From Chitinophaga pinensis (GTDB lineage Bacteria > Bacteroidota > Bacteroidia > Chitinophagales > Chitinophagaceae), in assembly GCA_902167325.1 (NCBI GenBank), contig LR632930.1, positions 4,712,001 to 4,776,000 on the forward strand: 64,000 bases of DNA, given 5' to 3'. Each line of letters opens with the position of its first letter. The first letter of the stretch is position 1. The position numbers and the translations under genes were made by a program. Of the stretch, positions 18,551 through 26,332 are shown in pieces. The notes beneath the pieces are model-generated. The model saw only the letters and a list, made by a program, of their open reading frames with translations, searched no databases and was not told the DNA's origin.

Positions 18551-19375
18551 ATGCCCATCGTTACGCTGACATCAGACATTGGATTGCAGGATTACCTGAC
18601 AGGCGCCATAAAGGGCCTGCTACTGCAGCATTGTCCGACTGCCCAGGTCGTGGACATCTCACACCACATCTCACCATTCAACCTCCCGCAGGCCACTTAC
18701 ATCTGCCGCAGCGCTTTCAGATACTTCCCTGCTGACACCGTTCACCTCGTGCTCAACAACCTGTTCGACCGTAAAACGGATCACATCCTGCTGGCACGCC
18801 ACCAGGGGCAGTACATCTGCTGTGCAGATAATGGAATTATAACCATGATCGCCGGAGGCATGCCCGAAGAAGTACACCGCATCTCCCTCGAATCTGCAGA
18901 AATACGCAATACCCTCGGCATCGTAGGCGTAATGGCACGTATGCTTGCCCGCCTCTTCGGCGGGGAAACACCTGCACAGTTCGGTACCCCCGCTCCGGAA
19001 ATTGTTGTGAAGAATAACCTGCAACCCCTCACCGGTGAAGATTATATCGAAGGCCAGATCCTCCATATCGATAACTTCGAGAACGTAATCGTCAACATCA
19101 CCCGCGAACAGTTCCATGCCCAGCGTAATGGCCGCCGGTTTGCCATCTTCTTCCGCCGGGATGAAATGATCACCCAGCTCAGCGAAACCTATGCGGATGT
19201 GGCAGAAGGTCAGAAGCTCGCACTCTTTAACGCCGCAGGCTACCTCGAGATCGCCGTGAACAAAGGGAACGCCGCCGGCCTCTTTGGCCTCCAGGGCTTC
19301 AAAAGAGACCAGTTGCAGCAGGGGGCTTATCAACAGCTGTCGTTCTACCAGACCGTCAGAATCCTCTTCGAATAA
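18551..19375 (+). CDS. DUF62-family (SAM hydroxide adenosyltransferase-like) protein without the canonical catalytic residues
   Basis: A 274-residue protein. The family fold is clear: LTSDIGLQDYLTGAIKG at the N-terminus, VVDISHHISPFNLPQA, ADNGIIT, IDNFENVIVNIT and the C-terminal GYLEIAVNKGNAAGLFGL. Characterised SAM hydrolases use an Asp in VxDPGVG, a nearby Arg and a His in FHGRD. Aligned by eye, these become LNNLFD, Asp, and TLGIVGV, so the usual water-activating triad is absent. SAM or adenosine binding may remain, but classical hydrolysis to adenosine and methionine is doubtful. Some Bacteroidota relatives may share this. A TACTTTG-type promoter box lies about 45 nt upstream. The stop overlaps the next gene's ATG (TAATG). 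Confidence 0.88.
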   Translation: MPIVTLTSDIGLQDYLTGAIKGLLLQHCPTAQVVDISHHISPFNLPQATYICRSAFRYFPADTVHLVLNNLFDRKTDHILLARHQGQYICCADNGIITMIAGGMPEEVHRISLESAEIRNTLGIVGVMARMLARLFGGETPAQFGTPAPEIVVKNNLQPLTGEDYIEGQILHIDNFENVIVNITREQFHAQRNGRRFAIFFRRDEMITQLSETYADVAEGQKLALFNAAGYLEIAVNKGNAAGLFGLQGFKRDQLQQGAYQQLSFYQTVRILFE

Positions 19376-19671
19376 TGATCAGAATCGTACAACTTACTTT
19401 CGCCGACGCCCACTGTTCGGCCTTTGAATCCCTTTTCGGGACCCTGAGGGATGATATCCGCCACTTTCCCGGATGCTCACATCTGGAACTCTGGAAAGAC
19501 CGCTCCCGTCCGGGTGTATATTGCACCTACAGTACCTGGACAGGCCCCGATGCCCTGGATGCATACCGCCACTCTGATCTGTTTGCCAAAACATGGGCTA
19601 CCATAAAGCCCTGGTTCTCAGGCAAACCGGAAGCATGGAGCCTCGACCGTATCGCTTCCGCAAACTTGTAG
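19375..19671 (+). CDS. ABM-domain (putative quinol monooxygenase-like) protein
   Basis: A 98-residue protein with the antibiotic-biosynthesis-monooxygenase ferredoxin-like fold. It shows IRIVQLTF, FESLFGTLRDDIRHFPGCSHLELWKD, YCTYSTWTGPDALDAYRHSDLFAKTW and PWFSGKPEAW. Such dimers act on quinones, haem or polyketides, or have no known activity. The ATG overlaps the stop of the DUF62 gene by one base, so the two are translationally coupled and probably act in one process. The actual substrate is unknown. Confidence 0.85.
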   Translation: MIRIVQLTFADAHCSAFESLFGTLRDDIRHFPGCSHLELWKDRSRPGVYCTYSTWTGPDALDAYRHSDLFAKTWATIKPWFSGKPEAWSLDRIASANL

Positions 19672-19736
19672 ATTTGTTAAAGTATTTATAAAAAGTTAAA
19701 ACTGTTCCGCCAATTAGCTTAATTGGTTAGATTTTC

Positions 19737-19744
19737 TATTTTTG
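19737..19744 (+). promoter_or_regulatory. Putative -7 promoter box TATTTTTG
   Basis: TATTTTTG fits TAnnTTTG and lies 23 nt before the ATG of the large membrane glycosyltransferase. No convincing -33 TTTG is seen at the usual spacing. Confidence 0.4.
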
Positions 19745-19767
19745 TCGGAATTATCTAAAATCGACTT

Positions 19768-22700
19768 ATGAATTTTAACAGGATTAATAACATTACAGGC
19801 TGGGTCGTGTGCATCATCGCCTGTATTGCTTATTTAATGACCATGGAAGCCACGGGTAGCCTGTGGGATTGCGGCGAGTTTATTTCCGCGGCCTATAAAG
19901 TACAGGTTCCCCACCCTCCCGGCGCCCCCTTGTTCGTGCTCATCGGCAGGATCTTTACCCTGCCCTTTGCTCCCGGCAGCGCAGGACTGGGTATCAACAT
20001 CATGAGTGCGCTTTCCAGCGGCTTCACCATCCTGTTCCTCTTCTGGACCATCACGCACTTCGCCCGCCGTATCTATACCCAGAACGGTGGCGTACTCACA
20101 CAGGCACAGCTCATAGTAGTTATGGGTGCCGGTGCTGTAGGTGCCCTGGCTTATACTTTCTCCGACTCCTTCTGGTTCTCCGCTGTGGAAGGTGAGGTAT
20201 ACGCTATGTCTTCCCTCTTCACCGCCGTGGTTTTCTGGGCGATGCTGAAATGGGAACATGCGGCAGACTCAGAATCCGGCGACCGCTGGATCGTGCTGAT
20301 CGCTTACCTGATGGGCCTCTCCATCGGTGTCCACCTCCTCAACCTCCTTACCATCCCCGCCATGGTGCTTATCTGGTACTTCCGGAAAAGCAAAAACGTT
20401 AGCACCAGCGGTGCTTTCTGGGCTTTTGTTATCGGTTGCCTTATCACCGGTGCTGTACAGAAATTCGTTATCCAGGATACCATTAAAGTAGCCGGTATGA
20501 TGGACGTTTACTTCGTAAACTCCCTCAGCCTGCCCTTCTTCTCCGGTTTCACCTTCTACTTCGTAGGCATCCTCGCCCTCCTTGTTGTGGGTTACTTCAA
20601 ACCGAAAGTGGGCCTGTATGCTCCCCTCGTCCTCATCGCCACCGTACTGGTTATCCCTGCTTTCCCTGAAGGCGGCAGCGGAGCAGCCAAAGCAGGAAGG
20701 GTCATCTTCGCCATCATCGTTCTCGGCCTCCCCTACATCATTCAGGTGTTTGGTAAGAAGTTCGACTACGCGAAGCTCAGACATCCTATTCAGCTCGTCA
20801 ATTCCTGTATTTTCTTCCTCCTGATGGGTTACTCCACCTACATCACCACCATGATCCGATCCTCGGCCAACCCGACCGTGGACATGTACAATGTAGACAA
20901 TCCCGTATCCCTCGTAGGCTACCTCGGCCGCGAACAATATGGTGACTTCCCCCTGATTTACGGTCAGGTGTTTACCGCCCGCCCGGAAACTTATAAAGAG
21001 ACAAATAATATCTACGCCCGCGCCGGTAACAAATACATCGTAGCCGGTAAAAAGCAGGTACCCGTATACAAGCCTGAAGACATGATGCTGTTCCCCCGTG
21101 TATGGGACGCTTCCAATGATCAGGGCCATGCCGATTACTATAAGGCATTCCTCGGCCTGAGAGATGGTGAAAAACCCTCTTTCGGTGACAACATCACCTT
21201 CTTCCTCAAATACCAGGTCAGCTTCATGTACCTGCGCTATTTTGGCTGGAACTTCGTAGGTAAACAGAACGATACCCAGGGCTTCGGTAACCCGCGTGAT
21301 GGTAACACCATCTCCGGTATTCCCTTTATCGACAACCTCATGCTGGGCGACCAGTCTGAAATGCCCGACAGCCTGAAAAACAATAAAGCACACAATACCT
21401 TCTTCTTCCTGCCTTTCCTGCTGGGTGTACTTGGATTCCTTTTCCATTACTCCCGCCACAAGAAAGATGCGCTGATTGCAGGGTTGCTGTTCTTCTTCAC
21501 CGGTCTGGCCATCGTACTGTACCTCAACCAGGCAGGTAACCAGCCCCGTGAGCGTGACTATGCTTACGTTGGCTCCTTCTACGCTTTCGCCATCTGGATC
21601 GGCCTCGGCGTAATGAGCATCTACACCTTCTTCGAAAAACGGAAACTGCCTGCCGCCGCAGTGCTGGCAGTAGTGATCAGCTTACTTGCCGCTCCCGTAC
21701 TGATGGCACAGCAAGGCTGGGATGATCACGACCGTTCCAAAAAAGTAATAGCCCGTGACGTAGCGAAAGACTACCTCGAGTCCTGCGCACCCAACGCCAT
21801 CCTCTTTACCGTGGGTGATAACGATACTTATCCGCTCTGGTATGCACAGGAAGTGGAAGGAATTCGTCAGGATATCAGGGTTATTAACCTGAGCCTGCTC
21901 GGGGTAGACTGGTACATTGAACAACAGCGCAATGCCACCAATCAGAGCCCTGCCATCCCCATGACCCTTACATCAGAACAATACCGTGGTGAAAACCGCA
22001 ACTATGTAATGTTCTTCGACAATGGTAAAGTACCGCAGGACCGCTTCTACAACCTGAAAGAAGTGATCGGATTCCTCGGAGACGACAGCGATGCCGCTAA
22101 AGTACCGCTGAACACCGGCGAGAAAGTGAACTATCTGCCCACGCAGAAACTGTTCATCCCGGTAGATAAGGCTACAGTACTGAAAAACGGTACCGTAGAT
22201 GTTGCAGACAGCGCCCGTATCGAAGCACAGATTCCGTTCATGATCAGCAAACAAATGATCTTCAAGAACGACCTCGCCGTATACGATATCATCGCTACCA
22301 ACGAATGGAAGCGCCCCATCTACTTTACCTCCCCTGTGGATCTTGGCTTTAATGATTTCCTTTCTGTGGAAGGTCTTACTTACCGCCTGTCGCCCACCCG
22401 CCGCCAGACCTCTGACGAGATGCTGCCCGGCCTGAACGATCAGGTGAATACTAACCGTGCTTACAGCACCATTATGGAGAAATTCCAGTATGGCAGTGTA
22501 AACGTACCCGGTGTGTACTTCGATGAGCCTAACCGCCGTATGCTGCAGACCGTTCGTAACGCCCATACCAAAGTGGCCGTAGCGCTCGTGAAGGAAGGCA
22601 AGAAAGATAAAGCCCTCAACATCCTCGGCCGTCAGGATACGATGTTCCTACCCGGTAACATGCCTTACGCGATGACCTCGCCCGGTAACATGCACAACCT

Positions 22701-22998
22701 CTGGAGCATGGAGATCGTATACGCTTACTACATCGCCGGCGATAAAAAGAAAGCACAGGAAATCACCGGTCAGATCGTAAAAGATCTGGATCAGCAGATG
22801 CGCTACTACCGTGCCCTCCCTGCTTCCAAGTTCACCAACGACCTGCAGGATGATGCCCGTCGTGCCGAACAGTTCAAAGCTATGCTTACGCAATGGCAGC
22901 AAGACTTCGGTGGTGACAGTGCCCGCCAGGTAGAAGGAGGCCAGCAGTTCGGGAATGCTCCCGCCCCTGCTCCACAGGATTCTCCTAAAAAGCAATAA
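19768..22998 (+). CDS. GT117/DUF2723 membrane glycosyltransferase-like protein (TMEM260 type)
   Basis: A 1076-residue integral membrane protein. The N-terminal DUF2723 region (about 1-400) holds roughly ten membrane helices and the family signature GSLWDCGEFISAAYKVQVPHPPGAPLF near residues 30-55. A second group of helices lies at about 530-660 (FFFLPFLLGVLGFLFHY; GLLFFFTGLAIVLYLNQ), followed by NQPRERDYAYVGSFY. A large soluble C-terminal part follows (NDTYPLWYAQEVEGIRQDIRVINLSLL, then helical TPR-like segments near the end). The family includes the eukaryotic O-mannosyltransferase TMEM260; Bacteroidota members are thought to glycosylate exported proteins. It is a single-gene unit closed by the terminator at 23014-23049. 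Donor and acceptor are unknown. Confidence 0.93.
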   Translation: MNFNRINNITGWVVCIIACIAYLMTMEATGSLWDCGEFISAAYKVQVPHPPGAPLFVLIGRIFTLPFAPGSAGLGINIMSALSSGFTILFLFWTITHFARRIYTQNGGVLTQAQLIVVMGAGAVGALAYTFSDSFWFSAVEGEVYAMSSLFTAVVFWAMLKWEHAADSESGDRWIVLIAYLMGLSIGVHLLNLLTIPAMVLIWYFRKSKNVSTSGAFWAFVIGCLITGAVQKFVIQDTIKVAGMMDVYFVNSLSLPFFSGFTFYFVGILALLVVGYFKPKVGLYAPLVLIATVLVIPAFPEGGSGAAKAGRVIFAIIVLGLPYIIQVFGKKFDYAKLRHPIQLVNSCIFFLLMGYSTYITTMIRSSANPTVDMYNVDNPVSLVGYLGREQYGDFPLIYGQVFTARPETYKETNNIYARAGNKYIVAGKKQVPVYKPEDMMLFPRVWDASNDQGHADYYKAFLGLRDGEKPSFGDNITFFLKYQVSFMYLRYFGWNFVGKQNDTQGFGNPRDGNTISGIPFIDNLMLGDQSEMPDSLKNNKAHNTFFFLPFLLGVLGFLFHYSRHKKDALIAGLLFFFTGLAIVLYLNQAGNQPRERDYAYVGSFYAFAIWIGLGVMSIYTFFEKRKLPAAAVLAVVISLLAAPVLMAQQGWDDHDRSKKVIARDVAKDYLESCAPNAILFTVGDNDTYPLWYAQEVEGIRQDIRVINLSLLGVDWYIEQQRNATNQSPAIPMTLTSEQYRGENRNYVMFFDNGKVPQDRFYNLKEVIGFLGDDSDAAKVPLNTGEKVNYLPTQKLFIPVDKATVLKNGTVDVADSARIEAQIPFMISKQMIFKNDLAVYDIIATNEWKRPIYFTSPVDLGFNDFLSVEGLTYRLSPTRRQTSDEMLPGLNDQVNTNRAYSTIMEKFQYGSVNVPGVYFDEPNRRMLQTVRNAHTKVAVALVKEGKKDKALNILGRQDTMFLPGNMPYAMTSPGNMHNLWSMEIVYAYYIAGDKKKAQEITGQIVKDLDQQMRYYRALPASKFTNDLQDDARRAEQFKAMLTQWQQDFGGDSARQVEGGQQFGNAPAPAPQDSPKKQ

Positions 22999-23013
22999 GG
23001 TATACTACCATAG

Positions 23014-23049
23014 AAAAAGCCGGTTGACGATATGTCAACCGGCTTTTTT
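23014..23049. terminator. Bidirectional intrinsic terminator
   Basis: GCCGGTTGAC at 23019-23028 pairs with GTCAACCGGC at 23034-23043 around a five-base loop. A-run before and T-run after let it work on both strands, which suits its place between convergent genes ending at 22998 and 23075. Confidence 0.93.
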
Positions 23050-23074
23050 ATTAATTACCTCTGATCGTTATTAT

Positions 23075-23584
23075 TTATTGCTCTTCAGGTTTGCTGCGGC
23101 GATGTAAGCTTACAATAACAATTATCATCAGCAGCGAAATGATTATAATCCGCTGCCAGTTAAATTGTGCAGGTGTCCAGTATGAAGGCAGAATGTCTCT
23201 ATCAAACCACGGCAGAATCCAATAGTATAAAATGAATTCCTGGAAGTTCAGCAGCATCAGCAGAAAAAGGAACAGTCTTCCCTTCCATAACTGCAGATGC
23301 AGTTGTTTAATAAGTAAAAGCAGCATAGCCAGGAGAGAGAAAAACAGCCACAGCCAATCGGGTGTCACTATAACAGGTGGTATAGTTACAGTAATCAACA
23401 GGCTGGGAAAATACAAGAGCATAGCCATACACCATGCAGTCCACCCGGTAATTGTAAGGCTCCTGGCGTGGAGGTAGCAATACCTTGCAAAGTCGGTAAT
23501 CACAAAAAAAAATGCATAAGTGAAAGCACATGCAGGCAGCAACAACAGACCGAGCCATTTTACAAAAGTGTAATACAGTTCCAT
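23075..23584 (-). CDS. Small multi-pass membrane protein of unknown function
   Basis: A 169-residue, very hydrophobic and Trp-rich protein. About five membrane helices are apparent, for example WLGLLLLPACAFTYAFFFV, AWCMAMLLYFPSLLITV, LWLFFSLLAMLLLLI, LFLFLLMLLNFQEFILYYW and IIIISLLMIIVIVSL. A loop PWFDRDILPSYW precedes the last helix. I do not recognise the family. The overall plan (W-rich last loop with an Asp, then a terminal helix and basic tail) resembles that of the next gene (23664-24173), so they may be diverged duplicates. Base composition is more AT-rich than the flanking genes. Confidence 0.65.
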   Translation of the reverse strand: MELYYTFVKWLGLLLLPACAFTYAFFFVITDFARYCYLHARSLTITGWTAWCMAMLLYFPSLLITVTIPPVIVTPDWLWLFFSLLAMLLLLIKQLHLQLWKGRLFLFLLMLLNFQEFILYYWILPWFDRDILPSYWTPAQFNWQRIIIISLLMIIVIVSLHRRSKPEEQ

Positions 23585-23663
23585 GGGTAAAAGGCATTTA
23601 AAAAGGAAGGATAATTGTCTGTGATAAGTTTATGTAGGGATAGCATCACACTGAGGGCACCCG

Positions 23664-24173
23664 TTACGCCTCTTTCCGGCCTTTCATTGCATACCAGTAA
23701 GTAATTCCTATTAATATCATTGACAGAATAATCACGATTCCCAATGTAAAATCCAAAGTGGAAGCAGACAATGCCATAGACTGGTAATCCTTGTTGATTA
23801 GGGGCATTATCCACCCATCTAATATCTCATCAAACCAGATTATTGCGATCATCATGAGCCAGATTATAAAGCTTCCCCAGAGTTTTGAGTATTTCCGCGA
23901 TAGCAACAGCACCAGGATTATTGATAAGCAGAATAGTACATATAGAATGATATATCCAAAAACTGCCCAATGGTCTTCCCGAACAAGAATACATCCAATA
24001 GGATGTAATATGCCAGATACAAGGCCAAAGTAAGTCAGGAATTGGAGACCACGGGCATGGGCTTTACGGTTATTTTGAAAAAAGGGGGCAACTATCCACC
24101 AAATCATAAAAGTGATGGCTGTAACAGACACAAGCAACAGGATCAGATAGATTATGAAGATTAGGAAGTACAT
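23664..24173 (-). CDS. Small multi-pass membrane protein of unknown function (possible paralogue of the preceding gene)
   Basis: About 169 residues when started at the ATG at 24173. The frame continues upstream to 24221, but that extension runs through the terminator at 24187-24215, so the later start is preferred and also opens directly on a membrane helix (MYFLIFIIYLILLLV). Five helices are visible: that one, then ITFMIWWIVAPFF, LTYFGLVSGILHPIGCIL, VFGYIILYVLFCLSIILVLLL, IIWLMMIAIIWF and a final LGIVIILSMILIGITYWYA. Length matches the neighbouring membrane protein. No family is recognised and no catalytic motif is seen. Confidence 0.6.
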   Translation of the reverse strand: MYFLIFIIYLILLLVSVTAITFMIWWIVAPFFQNNRKAHARGLQFLTYFGLVSGILHPIGCILVREDHWAVFGYIILYVLFCLSIILVLLLSRKYSKLWGSFIIWLMMIAIIWFDEILDGWIMPLINKDYQSMALSASTLDFTLGIVIILSMILIGITYWYAMKGRKEA

Positions 24174-24186
24174 AGGTAAGGGCAAT

Positions 24187-24215
24187 AAAAAAACGCCGGA
24201 CACAATGCCCGGCGT
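24187..24215 (-). terminator. Intrinsic terminator of the sugar-isomerase-like gene
   Basis: On the minus strand ACGCCGG and CCGGCGT (24193-24199 with 24209-24215) form a stem around an 9-base loop, followed by seven T's (24187-24193). It lies 21 nt past the stop at 24236. Confidence 0.9.
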
Positions 24216-24235
24216 CTTCAAAATAGTAAAAATCC

Positions 24236-25078
24236 TTATAACTTCTCGATCATACCACGAACGTTCTTCACGCCTTCAGCAATCTCAGGCCAGTTACGAT
24301 CCCAATGGTACTCGTATTCAGCACTGAAAAGACCTTTAAAGTTCTGCTTCTTCAGCTCAGCCAGTACGCCTTCGATGTTGCATACACCTGTTCCCCAGGG
24401 TACATCGTGGCCTTTAGGGCTTTTCTCATGCAGATCTTTAAAGTGCAGGCTGAAAATCTTACCGTTCAGCTTCTGCAGGCATTCTACCGGATCAAGACCG
24501 GAACGTACCCAGTGGCCGATATCAGCACAGGCTCCCAGGTACTTGCTACGGCCTTCGATGGCTGCCAGCACAGTGTCGGGGTGCCAGTAGTGGCTCGGTT
24601 TGGGGTGGTCGTGGATGGCCACTTTAATCTTGTACTCGTCTGCCAGGCGGCTCACAGCATCCAGATCCTTCACACGGGGCTCCGACGTGATGATCTGGAT
24701 GTTCATCGCTTTCGCAAATTCGAACAACTCTTTCCATTCTCCCTCTCCGTTGGGCGTTACCACACCAAAGGCCACGAGGGTCTTCTTTTTCTTCTTCAGT
24801 AAGTCTTTCACCTGCTGCTGCTTAGCCGCATCCATCCGCCAGTCCATTTTCCCTTCAATACCGCCGCCGATTGTCTGGCCGGGATAGCACTCCACGAACT
24901 GGAGTCCGCAGGAATCCAGCCGGTCGAGGGCTTCGGATAAAGTGAAACGATTGAAGGAGTACGCCTGCGCACCGAGTTTCCAGCCCAGCTTAGCTTCCTT
25001 TTTCTGTGCCAGGGCAGGCTGTGCAAACAGCAAAGCCGCCATACCCAGAGACAGCAGTGATTTTCGAATTGAGATCAT
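24236..25078 (-). CDS. Secreted sugar phosphate isomerase/epimerase-like TIM-barrel protein
   Basis: About 280 residues from the ATG at 25078, which gives a clean signal peptide (KSLLSLGMAALLFAQPALAQ); a longer frame begins at 25117. The mature protein is an AP-endonuclease-2/xylose-isomerase-like TIM barrel. Likely metal-site residues are the Glu in VECYPG, the His in VAIHDHPKPSHYW, Asp/His in CADIGHWVRSG, HFKDLH and the Glu in SAEYEYHWD. Such secreted versions are common in Bacteroidota and Planctomycetota next to Gfo/Idh/MocA and DUF1080 genes, as here (27895-29927), and may act on 3-keto or other modified sugars. The exact reaction is unknown. Confidence 0.88.
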   Translation of the reverse strand: MISIRKSLLSLGMAALLFAQPALAQKKEAKLGWKLGAQAYSFNRFTLSEALDRLDSCGLQFVECYPGQTIGGGIEGKMDWRMDAAKQQQVKDLLKKKKKTLVAFGVVTPNGEGEWKELFEFAKAMNIQIITSEPRVKDLDAVSRLADEYKIKVAIHDHPKPSHYWHPDTVLAAIEGRSKYLGACADIGHWVRSGLDPVECLQKLNGKIFSLHFKDLHEKSPKGHDVPWGTGVCNIEGVLAELKKQNFKGLFSAEYEYHWDRNWPEIAEGVKNVRGMIEKL

Positions 25079-25233
25079 AGACGTGTATTTTAAATTGACC
25101 GTTGTAATAGTGTCCAAAATACACGACCCTAATGATATTTACAAGCACAGCGGGATAAACGGCAGTATTTTGGCCTCCTGATCGTTCCGTGACAAACGAA
25201 TCTGTATCCCCTTTTTCCGTAATTTAGTACGCT

Positions 25234-26328
25234 ATGAAAGGGTTTATATTCACCCGGTTTAACCCGTCAGACAACAGCGGACCATCGTTCGAAAAGCTGC
25301 TGGACGTATTCACCCAGCTGCTGACTTACACCAGTGGCGATGTATCAGAAGCCCTCCAATGGCTTACCGAACTGGATAAGGAATACCAGCTTACCAGTGA
25401 GGAATATGGCATCGGGGATCTGATTCAGGATCTGAAAGACAAAGGTTACCTCCGGGACAACGAGGCAGAAGGCACTATCTCCATCACCGCTAAAACGGAA
25501 CAAACCATCCGAAAGCGGGCGCTGGAGGAAATATTCGGGAAGCTGAAGAAATCCCGTATCGGGGACCATAATATCCGTAAATCGGGGCAGGGCGATGAGC
25601 AGAACGCAGAAACAAGGCCCTATGCCTTCGGCGATGCCCTGGAGCAGATAGATATTACGGCATCTATCCGCAATGCCCAGATCAACCATGGCATCGATGT
25701 ATTCTCCATGCAGCAGGATGATCTGGAGATCCGGGAAACGGATTTCAAGACCCAAACGTCTACCGCCCTCATGATAGACATCTCACATTCCATGATCCTT
25801 TATGGTGAAGACCGTATCACACCCGCCAAAAAGGTGGCCATGGCCCTCAGTGAACTCATTACCACCCGCTACCCCAAGGATACCCTCGACATCATCGTTT
25901 TCGGTAACGATGCCTGGCAGATAGAGATCAAAGACCTCCCTTACCTCCAGGTGGGCCCCTTCCACACCAATACCGTGGCAGGACTGGAACTGGCGATGGA
26001 CATCCTCCGCAGGAGGCGCAACCCCAACAAGCAGATCTTTATGATCACTGACGGGAAGCCTACCTGCCTCAAACAGGGTAAGCAATACTATAAAAACAGC
26101 TTCGGGCTGGACAGGAAGATCCTCAACCGGACCCTCAACCTCGCTGCCCAATGCAAGAAGCTGAAAATCCCCATCACCACATTCATGGTAGCCACCGATC
26201 CCTGGCTGCAGCAATTCGTTAACGAATTCACGGAAACCAACAACGGTAAAGCATTTTTTTCCGGTACCGACCATCTGGGGCAGTTCCTGTTCCACGATTT
26301 CGAGAACGGAAAAAGGAAAAAGTTATAA
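25234..26328 (+). CDS. VWA-domain protein paired with a MoxR-like ATPase
   Basis: A 364-residue cytoplasmic protein without signal peptide. Residues about 1-165 are helical and charged (LLDVFTQLLTYTSGDVSEALQWL) and resemble no domain I can name. A von Willebrand A domain fills about 175-360. Its MIDAS residues are DISHSM (DxSxS-like), a Thr in NTVAGLELAM and the Asp in MITDGKP. It ends 4 nt before the AAA ATPase gene. VWA plus MoxR/Mg-chelatase-like pairs act as chaperones that mature or remodel a client protein. TAATTTAG, one mismatch from a -7 box, lies 6 nt before the start codon. Confidence 0.9.
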   Translation: MKGFIFTRFNPSDNSGPSFEKLLDVFTQLLTYTSGDVSEALQWLTELDKEYQLTSEEYGIGDLIQDLKDKGYLRDNEAEGTISITAKTEQTIRKRALEEIFGKLKKSRIGDHNIRKSGQGDEQNAETRPYAFGDALEQIDITASIRNAQINHGIDVFSMQQDDLEIRETDFKTQTSTALMIDISHSMILYGEDRITPAKKVAMALSELITTRYPKDTLDIIVFGNDAWQIEIKDLPYLQVGPFHTNTVAGLELAMDILRRRRNPNKQIFMITDGKPTCLKQGKQYYKNSFGLDRKILNRTLNLAAQCKKLKIPITTFMVATDPWLQQFVNEFTETNNGKAFFSGTDHLGQFLFHDFENGKRKKL

Positions 26329-26332
26329 AGAC

